Below, piece after piece: positions 35,360 to 43,253 of a stretch of 64,000 nucleotides of DNA. The number at the start of each line of letters is the position of its first letter. Positions within the stretch are counted from its first letter, which is position 1. The notes beneath the pieces are model-generated. The model made no database searches. It was not told the DNA's origin and saw only the letters and a program-made list of their open reading frames with translations. The stretch is from NCBI RefSeq assembly GCF_003122385.1, contig NZ_CP029255.1, positions 2,108,001 to 2,172,000 of the forward strand, given 5' to 3'. This stretch comes from Flavobacterium crocinum (lineage in GTDB: Bacteria; Bacteroidota; Bacteroidia; Flavobacteriales; Flavobacteriaceae). The position numbers were made by a program, and so were the translations under genes.

Positions 35360-35575
35360 ATGAATTATAAATATTTATTGTATAGTGTGTTATTCCTTAT
35401 AGGAGCATTTTTATATCACAAATTTAATAAATGGTCTTTAAAAGATCGAGATGGAAATAAAAACCCAGATATATATTCAAAACCTCAAACTAACCTACAA
35501 AATTTTAATAGTTGGGCTATTATTTTTTGTCTTGTATTGGCTTCAATAATATATTTTTTTAAATCAATAGGATAG
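35360..35575 (+). CDS. Candidate immunity membrane protein of cassette 3
   Basis: 71 residues with two hydrophobic helices (YLLYSVLFLIGAFLYH at the N-terminus and WAIIFCLVLASIIYFF at the C-terminus) and a polar loop between. It begins 18 bases after the tip gene. No family recognised. A small integral membrane protein next to a membrane-active-looking tip fits the colicin-type immunity pattern. Confidence 0.6.
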   Translation: MNYKYLLYSVLFLIGAFLYHKFNKWSLKDRDGNKNPDIYSKPQTNLQNFNSWAIIFCLVLASIIYFFKSIG

Positions 35576-35591
35576 TTTTAAAGAGAATTTT

Positions 35592-35783
35592 ATGATGATA
35601 TATGAAAAATTTAGATGGATTTTAGCACCTGCTGTATTTATTTTTATTGGTTTGATTATGAAATTTTCAAATAATGAAAAGCAATTTGGTTTGATTTTAA
35701 AATATAATAAGTTTTGGTTAGTGTTAATTATCATTGGCGTTTTATTATTTGGAATAAGGTTGTATATGTTTTTAAAAAGTTAA
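35592..35783 (+). CDS. Second small membrane protein of cassette 3
   Basis: 63 residues with two transmembrane helices (ILAPAVFIFIGLIMKF and FWLVLIIIGVLLFGIRLYMF). It starts 16 bases after the previous small membrane protein and precedes a strong terminator, so the two are probably co-transcribed. The sequence is unlike the first, so it is not a simple duplicate. Confidence 0.55.
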   Translation: MMIYEKFRWILAPAVFIFIGLIMKFSNNEKQFGLILKYNKFWLVLIIIGVLLFGIRLYMFLKS

Positions 35784-35864
35784 AAATTTGATATTTCTAG
35801 AATAATTATTTTGTAGAATCTGAAATTCAATTAACAAAATAGAATAGCAATTCACTATTTATGA

Positions 35865-35902
35865 AACAAAGGCAATTCATATAGAATTGCCTTTGTTTTT
35901 TC
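35865..35902 (+). terminator. Terminator of cassette 3
   Basis: Perfect 12-bp stem CAAAGGCAATTC / GAATTGCCTTTG with a 5-base loop, followed by TTTTTT. Confidence 0.88.
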
Positions 35903-35928
35903 AAGCTTCGTCAGAATGAAAATTATCA

Positions 35929-36059
35929 CTAACCAAAAATGGCTCTATTTCACAACATGTAGAGTATATTGCATTTGGGGAAGTTTTGTTTGAGGAGCAT
36001 TTAAGTTCTTTTCTTCACCTTATTTATTTAATGGAAAAGAATTAGATAGGGAGACAAAT
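35929..36059 (+). pseudogene. Rhs core fragment of cassette 4, frameshifted
   Basis: In frame from 35938 it reads KNGSISQHVEYIAFGEVLFE then EHLSSF, matching the Rhs core. At about 36014 one T of the expected TCT TTT TCT is missing, so the frame shifts before SPYLFNGKELDRET, which continues in the next frame into the tip ORF. The fragment has no start and cannot be translated together with the tip. Confidence 0.8.
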
Positions 36060-36845
36060 TTGAGTTATTACGGAGCCAGGTATTTGGATATGAAGACTTC
36101 GTTGTGGTTGAATACCGATCCTTTGATGGAGAAATATCCAAATTACTCAGCTTATAACCTCTGTTTCAATAATCCTCTAGTCTTTATAGATTCTGACGGA
36201 TTGGATCCTACTCCTTTCTTTAGGAATTTACTTGGACATACTGGCTATTATGCCTGGCGGGCAAGAGATTTTATGAGACAAAATCCAGGTAAACCCGTGC
36301 CTGATTATTATATGGGATACGGACACAAATACATTAATCGTTTTACAACTGAAACCAACAAAACAATGTCGAGTTCAGGTAAGACTTGGTTAAAAGAGGC
36401 TCGTAAAAACTTGCAAGTGGCAATTGAAGACAGATTAGATCCAAAGAAATATAAAGATGCAAATACTATTGAATTGAATAATGATAAATTTAGATCTTTC
36501 GCTTTTGATTCCCACGTTGATGCATATTGGAATGAAAATGGGAAAGTACCATTGTATACATTAGGAGCAGTTGATTTGACAAAAATATTGCTAACACCAG
36601 ATGTTAAAGACTTAGCAAGTGCAGATGGATTGCGTCAGGTAAAAGATATGATGGGTAAGTTTATAAAGGAAAAACCTAAAGATTTATTACGTATTTTGGG
36701 CGATGCTTATGATAATATGGACACAATTCAAACCCTGATGGAAAATAAAGCAAAGAAAGAAGGAGTGCCTGTAGATGAAATTAAAAGGATTTTGAATCCA
36801 TTATTAATACTTATCCCAGGTAAAGAACAAAAAAAGACTGATTAA
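36060..36845 (+). CDS. Orphan Rhs tip cassette 4 (unknown toxin domain)
   Basis: 261 residues from a TTG at 36060, directly after the frameshifted core. It begins with the last core motif (LSYYGARYLDMKTSLWLNTD) and boundary FNNPLVFIDSDGLDP. The tip (about 48-261) contains MGYGHKYINRFTTE, SGKTWLKEARKNLQVAIEDR, FRSFAFDSHVDAYW and a helical C-terminus. I do not recognise its activity; conserved-looking His, Asp and Arg residues suggest an enzyme. The stop overlaps the next ATG (TAATG). Expression without recombination is doubtful. Confidence 0.7.
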   Translation: MSYYGARYLDMKTSLWLNTDPLMEKYPNYSAYNLCFNNPLVFIDSDGLDPTPFFRNLLGHTGYYAWRARDFMRQNPGKPVPDYYMGYGHKYINRFTTETNKTMSSSGKTWLKEARKNLQVAIEDRLDPKKYKDANTIELNNDKFRSFAFDSHVDAYWNENGKVPLYTLGAVDLTKILLTPDVKDLASADGLRQVKDMMGKFIKEKPKDLLRILGDAYDNMDTIQTLMENKAKKEGVPVDEIKRILNPLLILIPGKEQKKTD

Positions 36846-37882
36846 TGAAAAAACTATTAATGTGCTTATTAGTAATGCTAATAGCGATAGGATGTAAAGA
36901 TTTTAACGAAAATAATTTAAAGGTTGAAATCATTGATTTTAACGGAATGAAAGGTAAATCGGAGTATATGTACTTTATAAATCCGAAAGAAGGTTATTCA
37001 TTTAATTATATTACAGAATCGAAAGAGCAGACAGAAGAACAATTAAATGACCCTGATTTTTTTCCTGAATCTACAGATATAGCTAGTATTTATAAAACTA
37101 CAGATGGTGGTCAAAATTGGAAAAAAGTTACTTCTATTGAAAACAGAAAGTTTTTTAATAGAGTTTTAGTGTTTCAAAATGCTGTCTACATAACATCGAA
37201 TGATTTTTATAATAAAAAGGTTTTTATTGTAAAGTTTAATGTTTTAACCGATAAAATTGAATTTGAAAAAGAATTTCCTGTTATAGGAGGAATATATGAC
37301 GATAAATCGGATATATATATTCAGACTGAAAAAGGTAGTTCAGTTACAAAATTTGATAAAAATTTAATCAAAAAAGGCGAAATGCCAATTGATATTGGAA
37401 ATGACGCTGTTTTTTTAAATAATAAATTATTTTCTATTTTAAGAAATAAAGATGGAAATTCTTATTTACGTCAATATAGTAAAGAAAACATTAAAAGTGT
37501 AGAGACACTAATCCAGCCTGAAAATATTGTAAAACAGAACAACGATAAAATTATAATTGCAGGAAACAACAAAACGAATAATAAAAAAATTAGTTTAATT
37601 AGCTACGATGTAAAATCAGAGAATACACAAGACTTAAAGGAATTCGATGGCTATACTATTGTACAAGGTTTGCAGAGCAACGACAAAGTAATATGTGGTC
37701 TTGTAGGGAATATAGAGGGAACATTTACATCTTATGATTTGTTTTATAGTTTAGATAAAGGTAAAACCTGGCAAATACAGAAACTTACAGAGAATAGTTA
37801 TATACGTCCCAGTGTATTAATAGATGACATATTGTATATTTTCAGTGGAGGCAACCGAATACAAAAAATTTCATTTAACTAA
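36845..37882 (+). CDS. Candidate immunity lipoprotein of cassette 4 (propeller-like)
   Basis: 345 residues with a lipoprotein signal (lipobox AIGC, Cys17). The mature protein has repeated propeller-type motifs: IYKTTDGGQNWKKVT near 80-95 and YSLDKGKTWQIQKLT near 310, like BNR/YCF48 blades. It overlaps the tip gene by one base, so translation is coupled. A periplasmic or outer-membrane lipoprotein position suggests that the cognate toxin acts in the envelope. The immunity role is inferred from position. Confidence 0.62.
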   Translation: MKKLLMCLLVMLIAIGCKDFNENNLKVEIIDFNGMKGKSEYMYFINPKEGYSFNYITESKEQTEEQLNDPDFFPESTDIASIYKTTDGGQNWKKVTSIENRKFFNRVLVFQNAVYITSNDFYNKKVFIVKFNVLTDKIEFEKEFPVIGGIYDDKSDIYIQTEKGSSVTKFDKNLIKKGEMPIDIGNDAVFLNNKLFSILRNKDGNSYLRQYSKENIKSVETLIQPENIVKQNNDKIIIAGNNKTNNKKISLISYDVKSENTQDLKEFDGYTIVQGLQSNDKVICGLVGNIEGTFTSYDLFYSLDKGKTWQIQKLTENSYIRPSVLIDDILYIFSGGNRIQKISFN

Positions 37883-37885
37883 AAA

Positions 37886-37998
37886 AGGATAGTTTTTCAG
37901 ATTAGTATTTTTTTAAAATAACAATTATACTCTTCATTCTAAAAAGAATTCCTTACAAAAAGCTTCTCAATCCCAAAAAAACTTTTGAGATTGAGAAG
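37886..37998 (+). repeat. Cassette junction repeat, copy 3, with hairpin
   Basis: GATAGTTTTTCAGATTAGTA (about 37888-37907) matches the junction phrase of the other cassettes. A different hairpin follows, CTTCTCAATC / GATTGAGAAG (37963-37972 and 37989-37998), without a clear T tract. Confidence 0.6.
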
Positions 37999-38054
37999 TT
38001 CGTTTGTGCAGTAACGGAGAAAGAAAAGGTAGTTGTAAATAAACTTCTCGAATA

Positions 38055-38681
38055 ATGGAAAATAACAATCTCGAAAAATTTAAGATAAAAGTATTCAATA
38101 CTTTAAAAAAGAAAAATGAACTCAGGTATTTGGATTACGAAATTGATCTTTCAAAAAACCGAAGTAGATTTAATTTTGGTAATGATATTTATTTAGAGTT
38201 TGATCATAAAATATTTGTTTATTATAAAGAAGAAGAAGTTTTAAATAACTCGGGCTATGGTAAAAGACAATACCTAAGTCGCGAAAATACCCTTAGAGAG
38301 TTTGACAGTATAGAAGATGCTTTTGATTATATAGAATATCTACAAAATATTATCGCCTGTAAGCAGCTGGAGCAATTTTTTTATTTTGAATTTAAAGTAA
38401 GAAATCAGTCCTTGTTTCAGAATTTTTCATTCAAGATAGTAAACAACAAAAGTACTGATGATTATATTATCAGGATAGATAGTTCGGGATCAGATTTTTA
38501 CATTGTAATTTGTTTTTTTGCCACATATGAATTTAAAGTTGATTTTACACCGACTGATGAAAATTGGGTCAAACATAAAATAAAGAGATATAATCATATT
38601 GATGATTTAATTGCCAATTTGGAATGTTTTACTTCTTATGATTTAATTACAATTGAAGAATCAGGAAGAGATATGTTTTAA
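38055..38681 (+). CDS. Hypothetical cytoplasmic protein, orphan immunity-like
   Basis: 208 residues, acidic and aromatic-rich, no signal or membrane segment. It seems to contain two related alpha/beta halves: DSIEDAFDYIEYLQNIIACK near 90 and HIDDLIANLECFTSYDLITI near 180 sit at comparable places. No recognised family. It follows a junction repeat but no Rhs tip precedes it. Such toxin-less genes at the end of an array often are leftover immunity genes; this is inference. Confidence 0.55.
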   Translation: MENNNLEKFKIKVFNTLKKKNELRYLDYEIDLSKNRSRFNFGNDIYLEFDHKIFVYYKEEEVLNNSGYGKRQYLSRENTLREFDSIEDAFDYIEYLQNIIACKQLEQFFYFEFKVRNQSLFQNFSFKIVNNKSTDDYIIRIDSSGSDFYIVICFFATYEFKVDFTPTDENWVKHKIKRYNHIDDLIANLECFTSYDLITIEESGRDMF

Positions 38682-38691
38682 AAATGAGTTT

Positions 38692-39114
38692 ATGAAGTAC
38701 ATAATGATTATTGTTCTTTTTTCTATCGTATCATGCAAAAACAAAGATCAGAATATTGGTGTAGCTGATTCTTATATGTTGACAGAAAAACATATTTCAG
38801 AAGATTGTAGTGCTTATCAAATGCGTTTTAAGAAAGGAGATTATATGTTTAATTTTGCATTATCAGGTACTTGCAAAAAACTTACAATGAAAGATTATAC
38901 AAATGAATATTCTATGTATTTAGATCTTTATAAAGATAGTTTGATTGTAAAAAAAGGATCTATTTTGATACAGTATTATGGTATTGAAGGTGATACTAAA
39001 AAATTTCAGGATTCTATAATAGCTATAACAAAAAGAAATTTTAAGACAAATGTATCTGTTGTAGAGTCAGGAAATGAATTCTTTAGAATTAAAGTAGATA
39101 ATTTTTCTAAATAG
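38692..39114 (+). CDS. Small lipoprotein, orphan immunity-like
   Basis: 140 residues from the ATG at 38692, which gives a good lipoprotein signal MKYIMIIVLFSIVSC; the longer frame from 38653 would overlap the previous gene and bury the signal. The mature domain is unrecognised. It is 10 bases after the previous stop and abuts the next start codon, so it lies in one operon with its neighbours. Confidence 0.6.
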   Translation: MKYIMIIVLFSIVSCKNKDQNIGVADSYMLTEKHISEDCSAYQMRFKKGDYMFNFALSGTCKKLTMKDYTNEYSMYLDLYKDSLIVKKGSILIQYYGIEGDTKKFQDSIIAITKRNFKTNVSVVESGNEFFRIKVDNFSK

Positions 39115-39495
39115 ATGAATAATAATCGGAATAAAAAAAATATAAATCCTATCAGTCAAGAAAAAACAACTGTTAAAGATTATTTTAAATTAGGTGTTAT
39201 ATTAGCTATTATAATACTCTTTTTTGTATGGATTGGTGTGTATCTCATTGAAGAAAAATCAGATGAGGTTCAATATATCCGGGAAGATTATACTATTACA
39301 AAAGGTATAATAACTGATATAACCTTATATAAAGGGAAATCAGTTACTGTTAAATATTTAGTCAATGGTAAGATATATAAAGAATCTGACGGGATAGATA
39401 AAAAAATGACTAAAGTAAGAGGAGATTCCATAAATATAAAATACTCTAACAAAAAACCAGAATTAATGATCAGTGAGTACAATTGGGACTATTAG
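39115..39495 (+). CDS. Single-pass membrane protein, orphan immunity-like
   Basis: 126 residues: a basic N-terminus, one transmembrane helix (LGVILAIIILFFVWIGVYLI, about 27-46) and a beta-rich C-terminal domain (YTITKGIITDITLYKGKSV, YLVNGKIYKESDG) resembling DUF3592-like extracytoplasmic domains, a tentative match. It starts directly after the stop of the previous gene. Confidence 0.55.
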   Translation: MNNNRNKKNINPISQEKTTVKDYFKLGVILAIIILFFVWIGVYLIEEKSDEVQYIREDYTITKGIITDITLYKGKSVTVKYLVNGKIYKESDGIDKKMTKVRGDSINIKYSNKKPELMISEYNWDY

Positions 39496-39724
39496 AAGTG
39501 CGCTGGATTATTTAAATGGATTTCTAAGTTTAGGACACGGATTTGGCGATTTATGTTTTTTAATATTTAGTGTTGTGATTTTATTCATAATTACGAATAT
39601 TTTCTTTATTAATAAATTTGACTCAAATAAAAATTTACTTAGTACTAATTTTGGAATACTTCTTATTTTAATGTCAATACTAATTTTGATATTAAAATTT
39701 GCCACATTAAAAAGATCAGAATAA
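39473..39724 (+). CDS. Small two-helix membrane protein
   Basis: 83 residues from a GTG at 39473, overlapping the previous gene by 23 bases in another frame. Two strong hydrophobic helices (CFLIFSVVILFIITNIFFI and FGILLILMSILILILKF). No family recognised. The overlap and shared strand suggest translational coupling with the upstream genes. Confidence 0.45.
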   Translation: MSTIGTIRSALDYLNGFLSLGHGFGDLCFLIFSVVILFIITNIFFINKFDSNKNLLSTNFGILLILMSILILILKFATLKRSE

Positions 39725-39739
39725 TAAAGATTAACTCTT

Positions 39740-39859
39740 TTAGTAATTTATTGCGAGAAGATCATGAGAGCTAAATCTTTCAATTAAATTGGAAGTAAAT
39801 CCAGTATGATTTTTCTTGAATTTTTCAGAATAAAGAATGTAAACAACATATTCTTCCAT
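39740..39859 (-). pseudogene. Truncated GIY-YIG nuclease gene
   Basis: Read on the minus strand it encodes EEYVVYILYSEKFKKN then HTGFTSNLIERFSSHDLL and stops after 39 codons. It matches the first 35 or so codons of the two GIY-YIG genes at 43.3-43.9 kb, including flanking bases ahead of the start. The catalytic second half is missing. Just beyond its 5' end the plus strand reads TGTAGCGGGAA (about 39889-39899), the beginning of the tRNA-end sequence found in the intact units. Confidence 0.82.
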
Positions 39860-40059
39860 ACTACAATATGTTATAAACAACAAATTTGTAGCGGGAAGCA
39901 ATTCAATTATCTAACCAAATTATCGAAGATTTTTGTAAGATTATTGGATTGGCTTCTTAATTTGCTCCTATAAGAATTCTAATAAAGTAAAAAATAACTT
40001 ATAATTTAATTTTAAATAGAAAGAAAATGATTACATTTGATTTTATTTATTAGGAAATT

Positions 40060-41694
40060 ATGAATGATCAATCTCATTACAGTTTTATGTTTTCTTATTT
40101 AGAGAAAGAAGGTATTAATATTGATTTTAAGGAATTTGCATTTCAACTTAATACTCATCCTGATTTCCCTTCCCTTTATGCTTTTAGTGATACTCTCAAG
40201 TTTTTTAAGATTGATAATATTGCAGCCAGTATAGAAAATAAAAACATAGACTATCTACCTGGAATGTTTGTAGCTTTATTGCAAGAGGATAATCAGGCTC
40301 CTTTTTTGTCATTTATAGAAAAATCGAATGATCGTTACATATGCAGTAATGAAAACTATAGGAAATCTGTAGATGAAAAGGAATTTCTTCATATCTGGAA
40401 AAATATAGTTTTGGTTGTTGAAAAAGCTGAAGACAAATTGATTTACAATCCAAAAAGAAAAATTGCGATAAAACAATTTACTTTAATATTACTGTTTTTT
40501 GTAGTATTCGCGATAACTCTGGGATTTAAAATGTCTTCTTTGTACAACATTTATATAATTTTAGGTTTAGCCGGGGTATACTTATCTACAGAAACATTAA
40601 GGCAATTTTTTGGAGGTAATTCTTCTTTTGCAAAAGCAGTTTGCAATTCTAATTCGTCAGCAATATCAAACTGTAAAACTGTAATCACGTCAAAAAAAAC
40701 TTTTAATTTATTCAGTTTAGAATTAAGCGATCTGAGTATTATTTTTTTTGTTGGTCAGTTATTATCTTTTTTTTTAATGGAAATTGGAGGTATGATTGAC
40801 TATTATTCATTTTATCTTTTGGTATCTTTAACTTTAACCTTACCTGTAGTTATTTATTCTATCTATTACCAGAATTTTATTGAAAAAAAATGGTGTGCCA
40901 TCTGCCTTATGATAATAAGTGTTTTAATATTGGAGGCTGTTACTTTAGCTGCTGTTTTAAATATCCCTAATCACAGCATTTTTAATTGGATCCCTTTTAT
41001 GCTTTTTTTCTCTGGATTTATAATTTCGATAGTAATTTGGACCAATCTAAAACCATTTATAAAAGATTTTATTGCATTGAAAGCCTTAAACATAGAACTG
41101 TTTCGTTTTAAACGAAATTATCCATTGTTCAAAATGGCTCTTCAATCCTCTAAAAATTATGAATATTATACTTTGGAGTCTGCTATAATTGTTGGCAATC
41201 CAAATGCAGGCCTGAAACTAAGTTTGGTAACTAATCCGTTCTGCGGTTATTGCTCAAAGACGCATGAACTTATCGAGACGCTTGTGTTTAAATATCCTAA
41301 AGATATTTTGGTAAATTTTCGGTTTAACCTTGATGACAGTGCCGATGAACTATCAAAAGCATTACATTATACCCTTATTGATATTTACTTTAAAGAAGGA
41401 CAGTTTGCATTTATGGATGTAATTGGAAATTGGTTTAAAAATAAAAATCTTGATGCTTTTTTTGAAAAATATGGAAAAAAAAATTATGCTGATAATAAAA
41501 TATCTGGATTTCTTAGTAAAATGTACCAACAGAATAAAGATAATGAATTAATGTTCACTCCAGCAATTATCATTAACAATAATTTATTTCCAGAAATGTA
41601 TAATAGAGAAGATTTAGTCTATTTCATAAATGAATTGATTGACGATGAGGAATTAATTGTAAATGACTATAAACAATTGCAGAAAATAAAATAA
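40060..41694 (+). CDS. VKOR-thioredoxin disulfide-forming protein with degenerate C39-like N-terminus
   Basis: 544 residues. Residues 1-125 look like a peptidase-C39 fold (HPDFPSLYAFSDTLKFFKI, then FVALLQ) but lack the catalytic Cys and His, so probably bind rather than cut. About 140-345 are transmembrane helices of a vitamin K epoxide reductase domain: a Cys pair in CNSNSSAISNC (about 194-204) and the active-site CAIC (279-282). About 350-544 is a thioredoxin-like domain with FCGYC (394-397) and a likely cis-Pro in FTPAII near 510. This predicts quinone-linked oxidation of secreted cysteines. The next gene encodes a Cys-rich leader peptide, the likely substrate. Confidence 0.85.
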   Translation: MNDQSHYSFMFSYLEKEGINIDFKEFAFQLNTHPDFPSLYAFSDTLKFFKIDNIAASIENKNIDYLPGMFVALLQEDNQAPFLSFIEKSNDRYICSNENYRKSVDEKEFLHIWKNIVLVVEKAEDKLIYNPKRKIAIKQFTLILLFFVVFAITLGFKMSSLYNIYIILGLAGVYLSTETLRQFFGGNSSFAKAVCNSNSSAISNCKTVITSKKTFNLFSLELSDLSIIFFVGQLLSFFLMEIGGMIDYYSFYLLVSLTLTLPVVIYSIYYQNFIEKKWCAICLMIISVLILEAVTLAAVLNIPNHSIFNWIPFMLFFSGFIISIVIWTNLKPFIKDFIALKALNIELFRFKRNYPLFKMALQSSKNYEYYTLESAIIVGNPNAGLKLSLVTNPFCGYCSKTHELIETLVFKYPKDILVNFRFNLDDSADELSKALHYTLIDIYFKEGQFAFMDVIGNWFKNKNLDAFFEKYGKKNYADNKISGFLSKMYQQNKDNELMFTPAIIINNNLFPEMYNREDLVYFINELIDDEELIVNDYKQLQKIK

Positions 41695-41743
41695 TAATAT
41701 ACAAAAATAAATGTAAAAAATTATTAATTAATATATCACGATT

Positions 41744-41971
41744 ATGGAAAATTTAAAGTTTTTAAAAGGAGTTGAAATTCTTACAAAAGAACAGCAACGG
41801 AGCATTAACGGAGGGGCTGTTGGAGGCGGCTGCGGTGGACCTCTAGTATGTTTACCATTTGCCTGTATATGCGGTCCTGAAGGCACTAATCTCGCCAAAA
41901 ATTGCTGTCCCGGCTATATTTGTCGAAAAGCAGATAATGATCCAAATATAGGGGTTTGTCTTTCGGCTTAG
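41744..41971 (+). CDS. Double-glycine leader peptide with eight-cysteine core (bacteriocin-like)
   Basis: 75 residues. The leader, about 24 residues, ends in the classic LTKEQQRSINGG motif, the recognition and cleavage site of C39-peptidase ABC exporters. The 51-residue core has eight cysteines spaced as GGGC, LVC, FAC, IC, NCC, YIC and GVC, able to form four disulfides, with a CC-PGYIC segment like knottin-type miniproteins. It sits 49 bases after the VKOR-thioredoxin gene, which would make the disulfides. Predicted secreted antimicrobial or signalling peptide; activity is unproven. Confidence 0.82.
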   Translation: MENLKFLKGVEILTKEQQRSINGGAVGGGCGGPLVCLPFACICGPEGTNLAKNCCPGYICRKADNDPNIGVCLSA

Positions 41972-42013
41972 GGTTTATAAATAATATAAACAATAACTTG
42001 TTAAATTAAATTT

Positions 42014-42769
42014 ATGATAAAGTTTCGTTTATTATTAGGTATTCTTTTTAGTGTTATTACAATAAATGCTCAAAGTTTTCAGGGAAAAGTAGTGTATAAA
42101 AGTATAGCACTTGATAAGGAACGTTATTTAAATCAATTGGCAGACTTTAGCATTTCTCCATCAAAAAAGGCTGAGCTTCAGGAATCAATTTCAATTTTGG
42201 AACGTATGTTTGAAAATTCATATGAACTGATCTTTAATAAAAGTTTATCGAAATTCAAAAAAAAAGCAAAAATTGGTAGTGACGGGAAAGAAGATATTTC
42301 TGCTATGTCATCTACTATTTACAAAGACTTTGATAAACACATATATTATGAAGACAAGGAAATTGTAGGCGATAATTTTTTAATATGTGATAGTCTGCCA
42401 AAATATGATTGGAAGGTATCTACCGAAGTAAAAAAAATTGGAAAGTATACTTGTAGTAAAGCAAATTTTACCAATTCTATTATTCGATATAAAAGAATTC
42501 CCAGTCCAAATGGAGGATTTGAGACAAAGCCTGAGACAGAGGTAATATCAGGGGAAGCATGGTATGCTGCTGAAATACCTGTCAGTAATGGTCCTGATAG
42601 ATTTCATGGACTTCCAGGATTAATTCTTGAAGTAACTTATAACCAAGGAAAATCAAAAATGATTTGTACCGAAATTGAAATAAATAATGACCAGAAGCAA
42701 AAAATTGAGCTGCCTACTGATAAAAAAGCAATTTCGGAAGAACAATATTGGAAAGAAAAGGATATGTAG
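42014..42769 (+). CDS. GLPGLI family protein
   Basis: 251 residues. Signal peptide MIKFRLLLGILFSVITINAQ. It contains the family-naming motif in DRFHGLPGLILEVTY (near residues 196-210), preceded by GEAWYAAEIPVSNGP. GLPGLI (TIGR01200-type) proteins are secreted Bacteroidota proteins of unknown role that often lie near double-glycine peptide clusters. It is 42 bases after the peptide gene, so the three genes form a likely operon. It may help export, maturation or self-protection. Confidence 0.85.
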   Translation: MIKFRLLLGILFSVITINAQSFQGKVVYKSIALDKERYLNQLADFSISPSKKAELQESISILERMFENSYELIFNKSLSKFKKKAKIGSDGKEDISAMSSTIYKDFDKHIYYEDKEIVGDNFLICDSLPKYDWKVSTEVKKIGKYTCSKANFTNSIIRYKRIPSPNGGFETKPETEVISGEAWYAAEIPVSNGPDRFHGLPGLILEVTYNQGKSKMICTEIEINNDQKQKIELPTDKKAISEEQYWKEKDM

Positions 42770-42845
42770 CTTGATGAATAATGTAGTATTTATCCAAGAT
42801 ATGACTTTTAGGTGGCACTTCTTCCAAGGATAATGTATCAGATGG

Positions 42846-42990
42846 GTAGCGTTACAGATTAGGTCTTTTTTATAATGTAACTATGTAATGAGCTGAAAAA
42901 GAATATAAAATTTTAATCATTAAATAAAAAAGAGGCGGCTCGTCGTCTCTTTCGTTATTATCTTTAATAAGCCTTAAAATGCTTTTGCTT
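42846..42990 (+). repeat. Cassette junction repeat, copy 4 (relic)
   Basis: GTTACAGATTAGGTCTTTTT (42851-42870), then hairpin AGAGGCG / CGTCTCT (42931-42950), then TAATAAGCCTTAAAATGC, aligning with 34088-34230. No Rhs tip follows, so this is an isolated array end about 5 kb past the last tip. The stretch from 42990 to 43214 shows nothing further. Confidence 0.65.
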
Positions 42991-43214
42991 TAGCGTTTCA
43001 AATTAGATAATGGAAAATATATGGATGAGCTAATGAAATTTGAAGTAAAGTTAGGAGTACAATTTTACTCTCATTGTAAATTCTCTTCTTCTTTCTTTGT
43101 TTAAATTGTCTCAAAACATAATCATTTATTTTTATCCGATTACTCCAATATTTAGACAACGATAGCGCAGATTTTTAATCTGTGTCCGCAAAGAGAATCA
43201 GAAAAAGGTAAAAA

Positions 43215-43245
43215 CAAAAAAAGCTCCAGATTTCTCTGAAGCTTT
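43215..43245. terminator. Terminator-like hairpin at the end of the tRNA-fMet/GIY-YIG unit
   Basis: AAAAAAGCTCCAGA / TCTGAAGCTTT, nearly identical to the hairpin after tRNA-Glu, here downstream (minus strand) of the second tRNA-end remnant. Confidence 0.65.
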
Positions 43246-43253
43246 GTCTTAGT

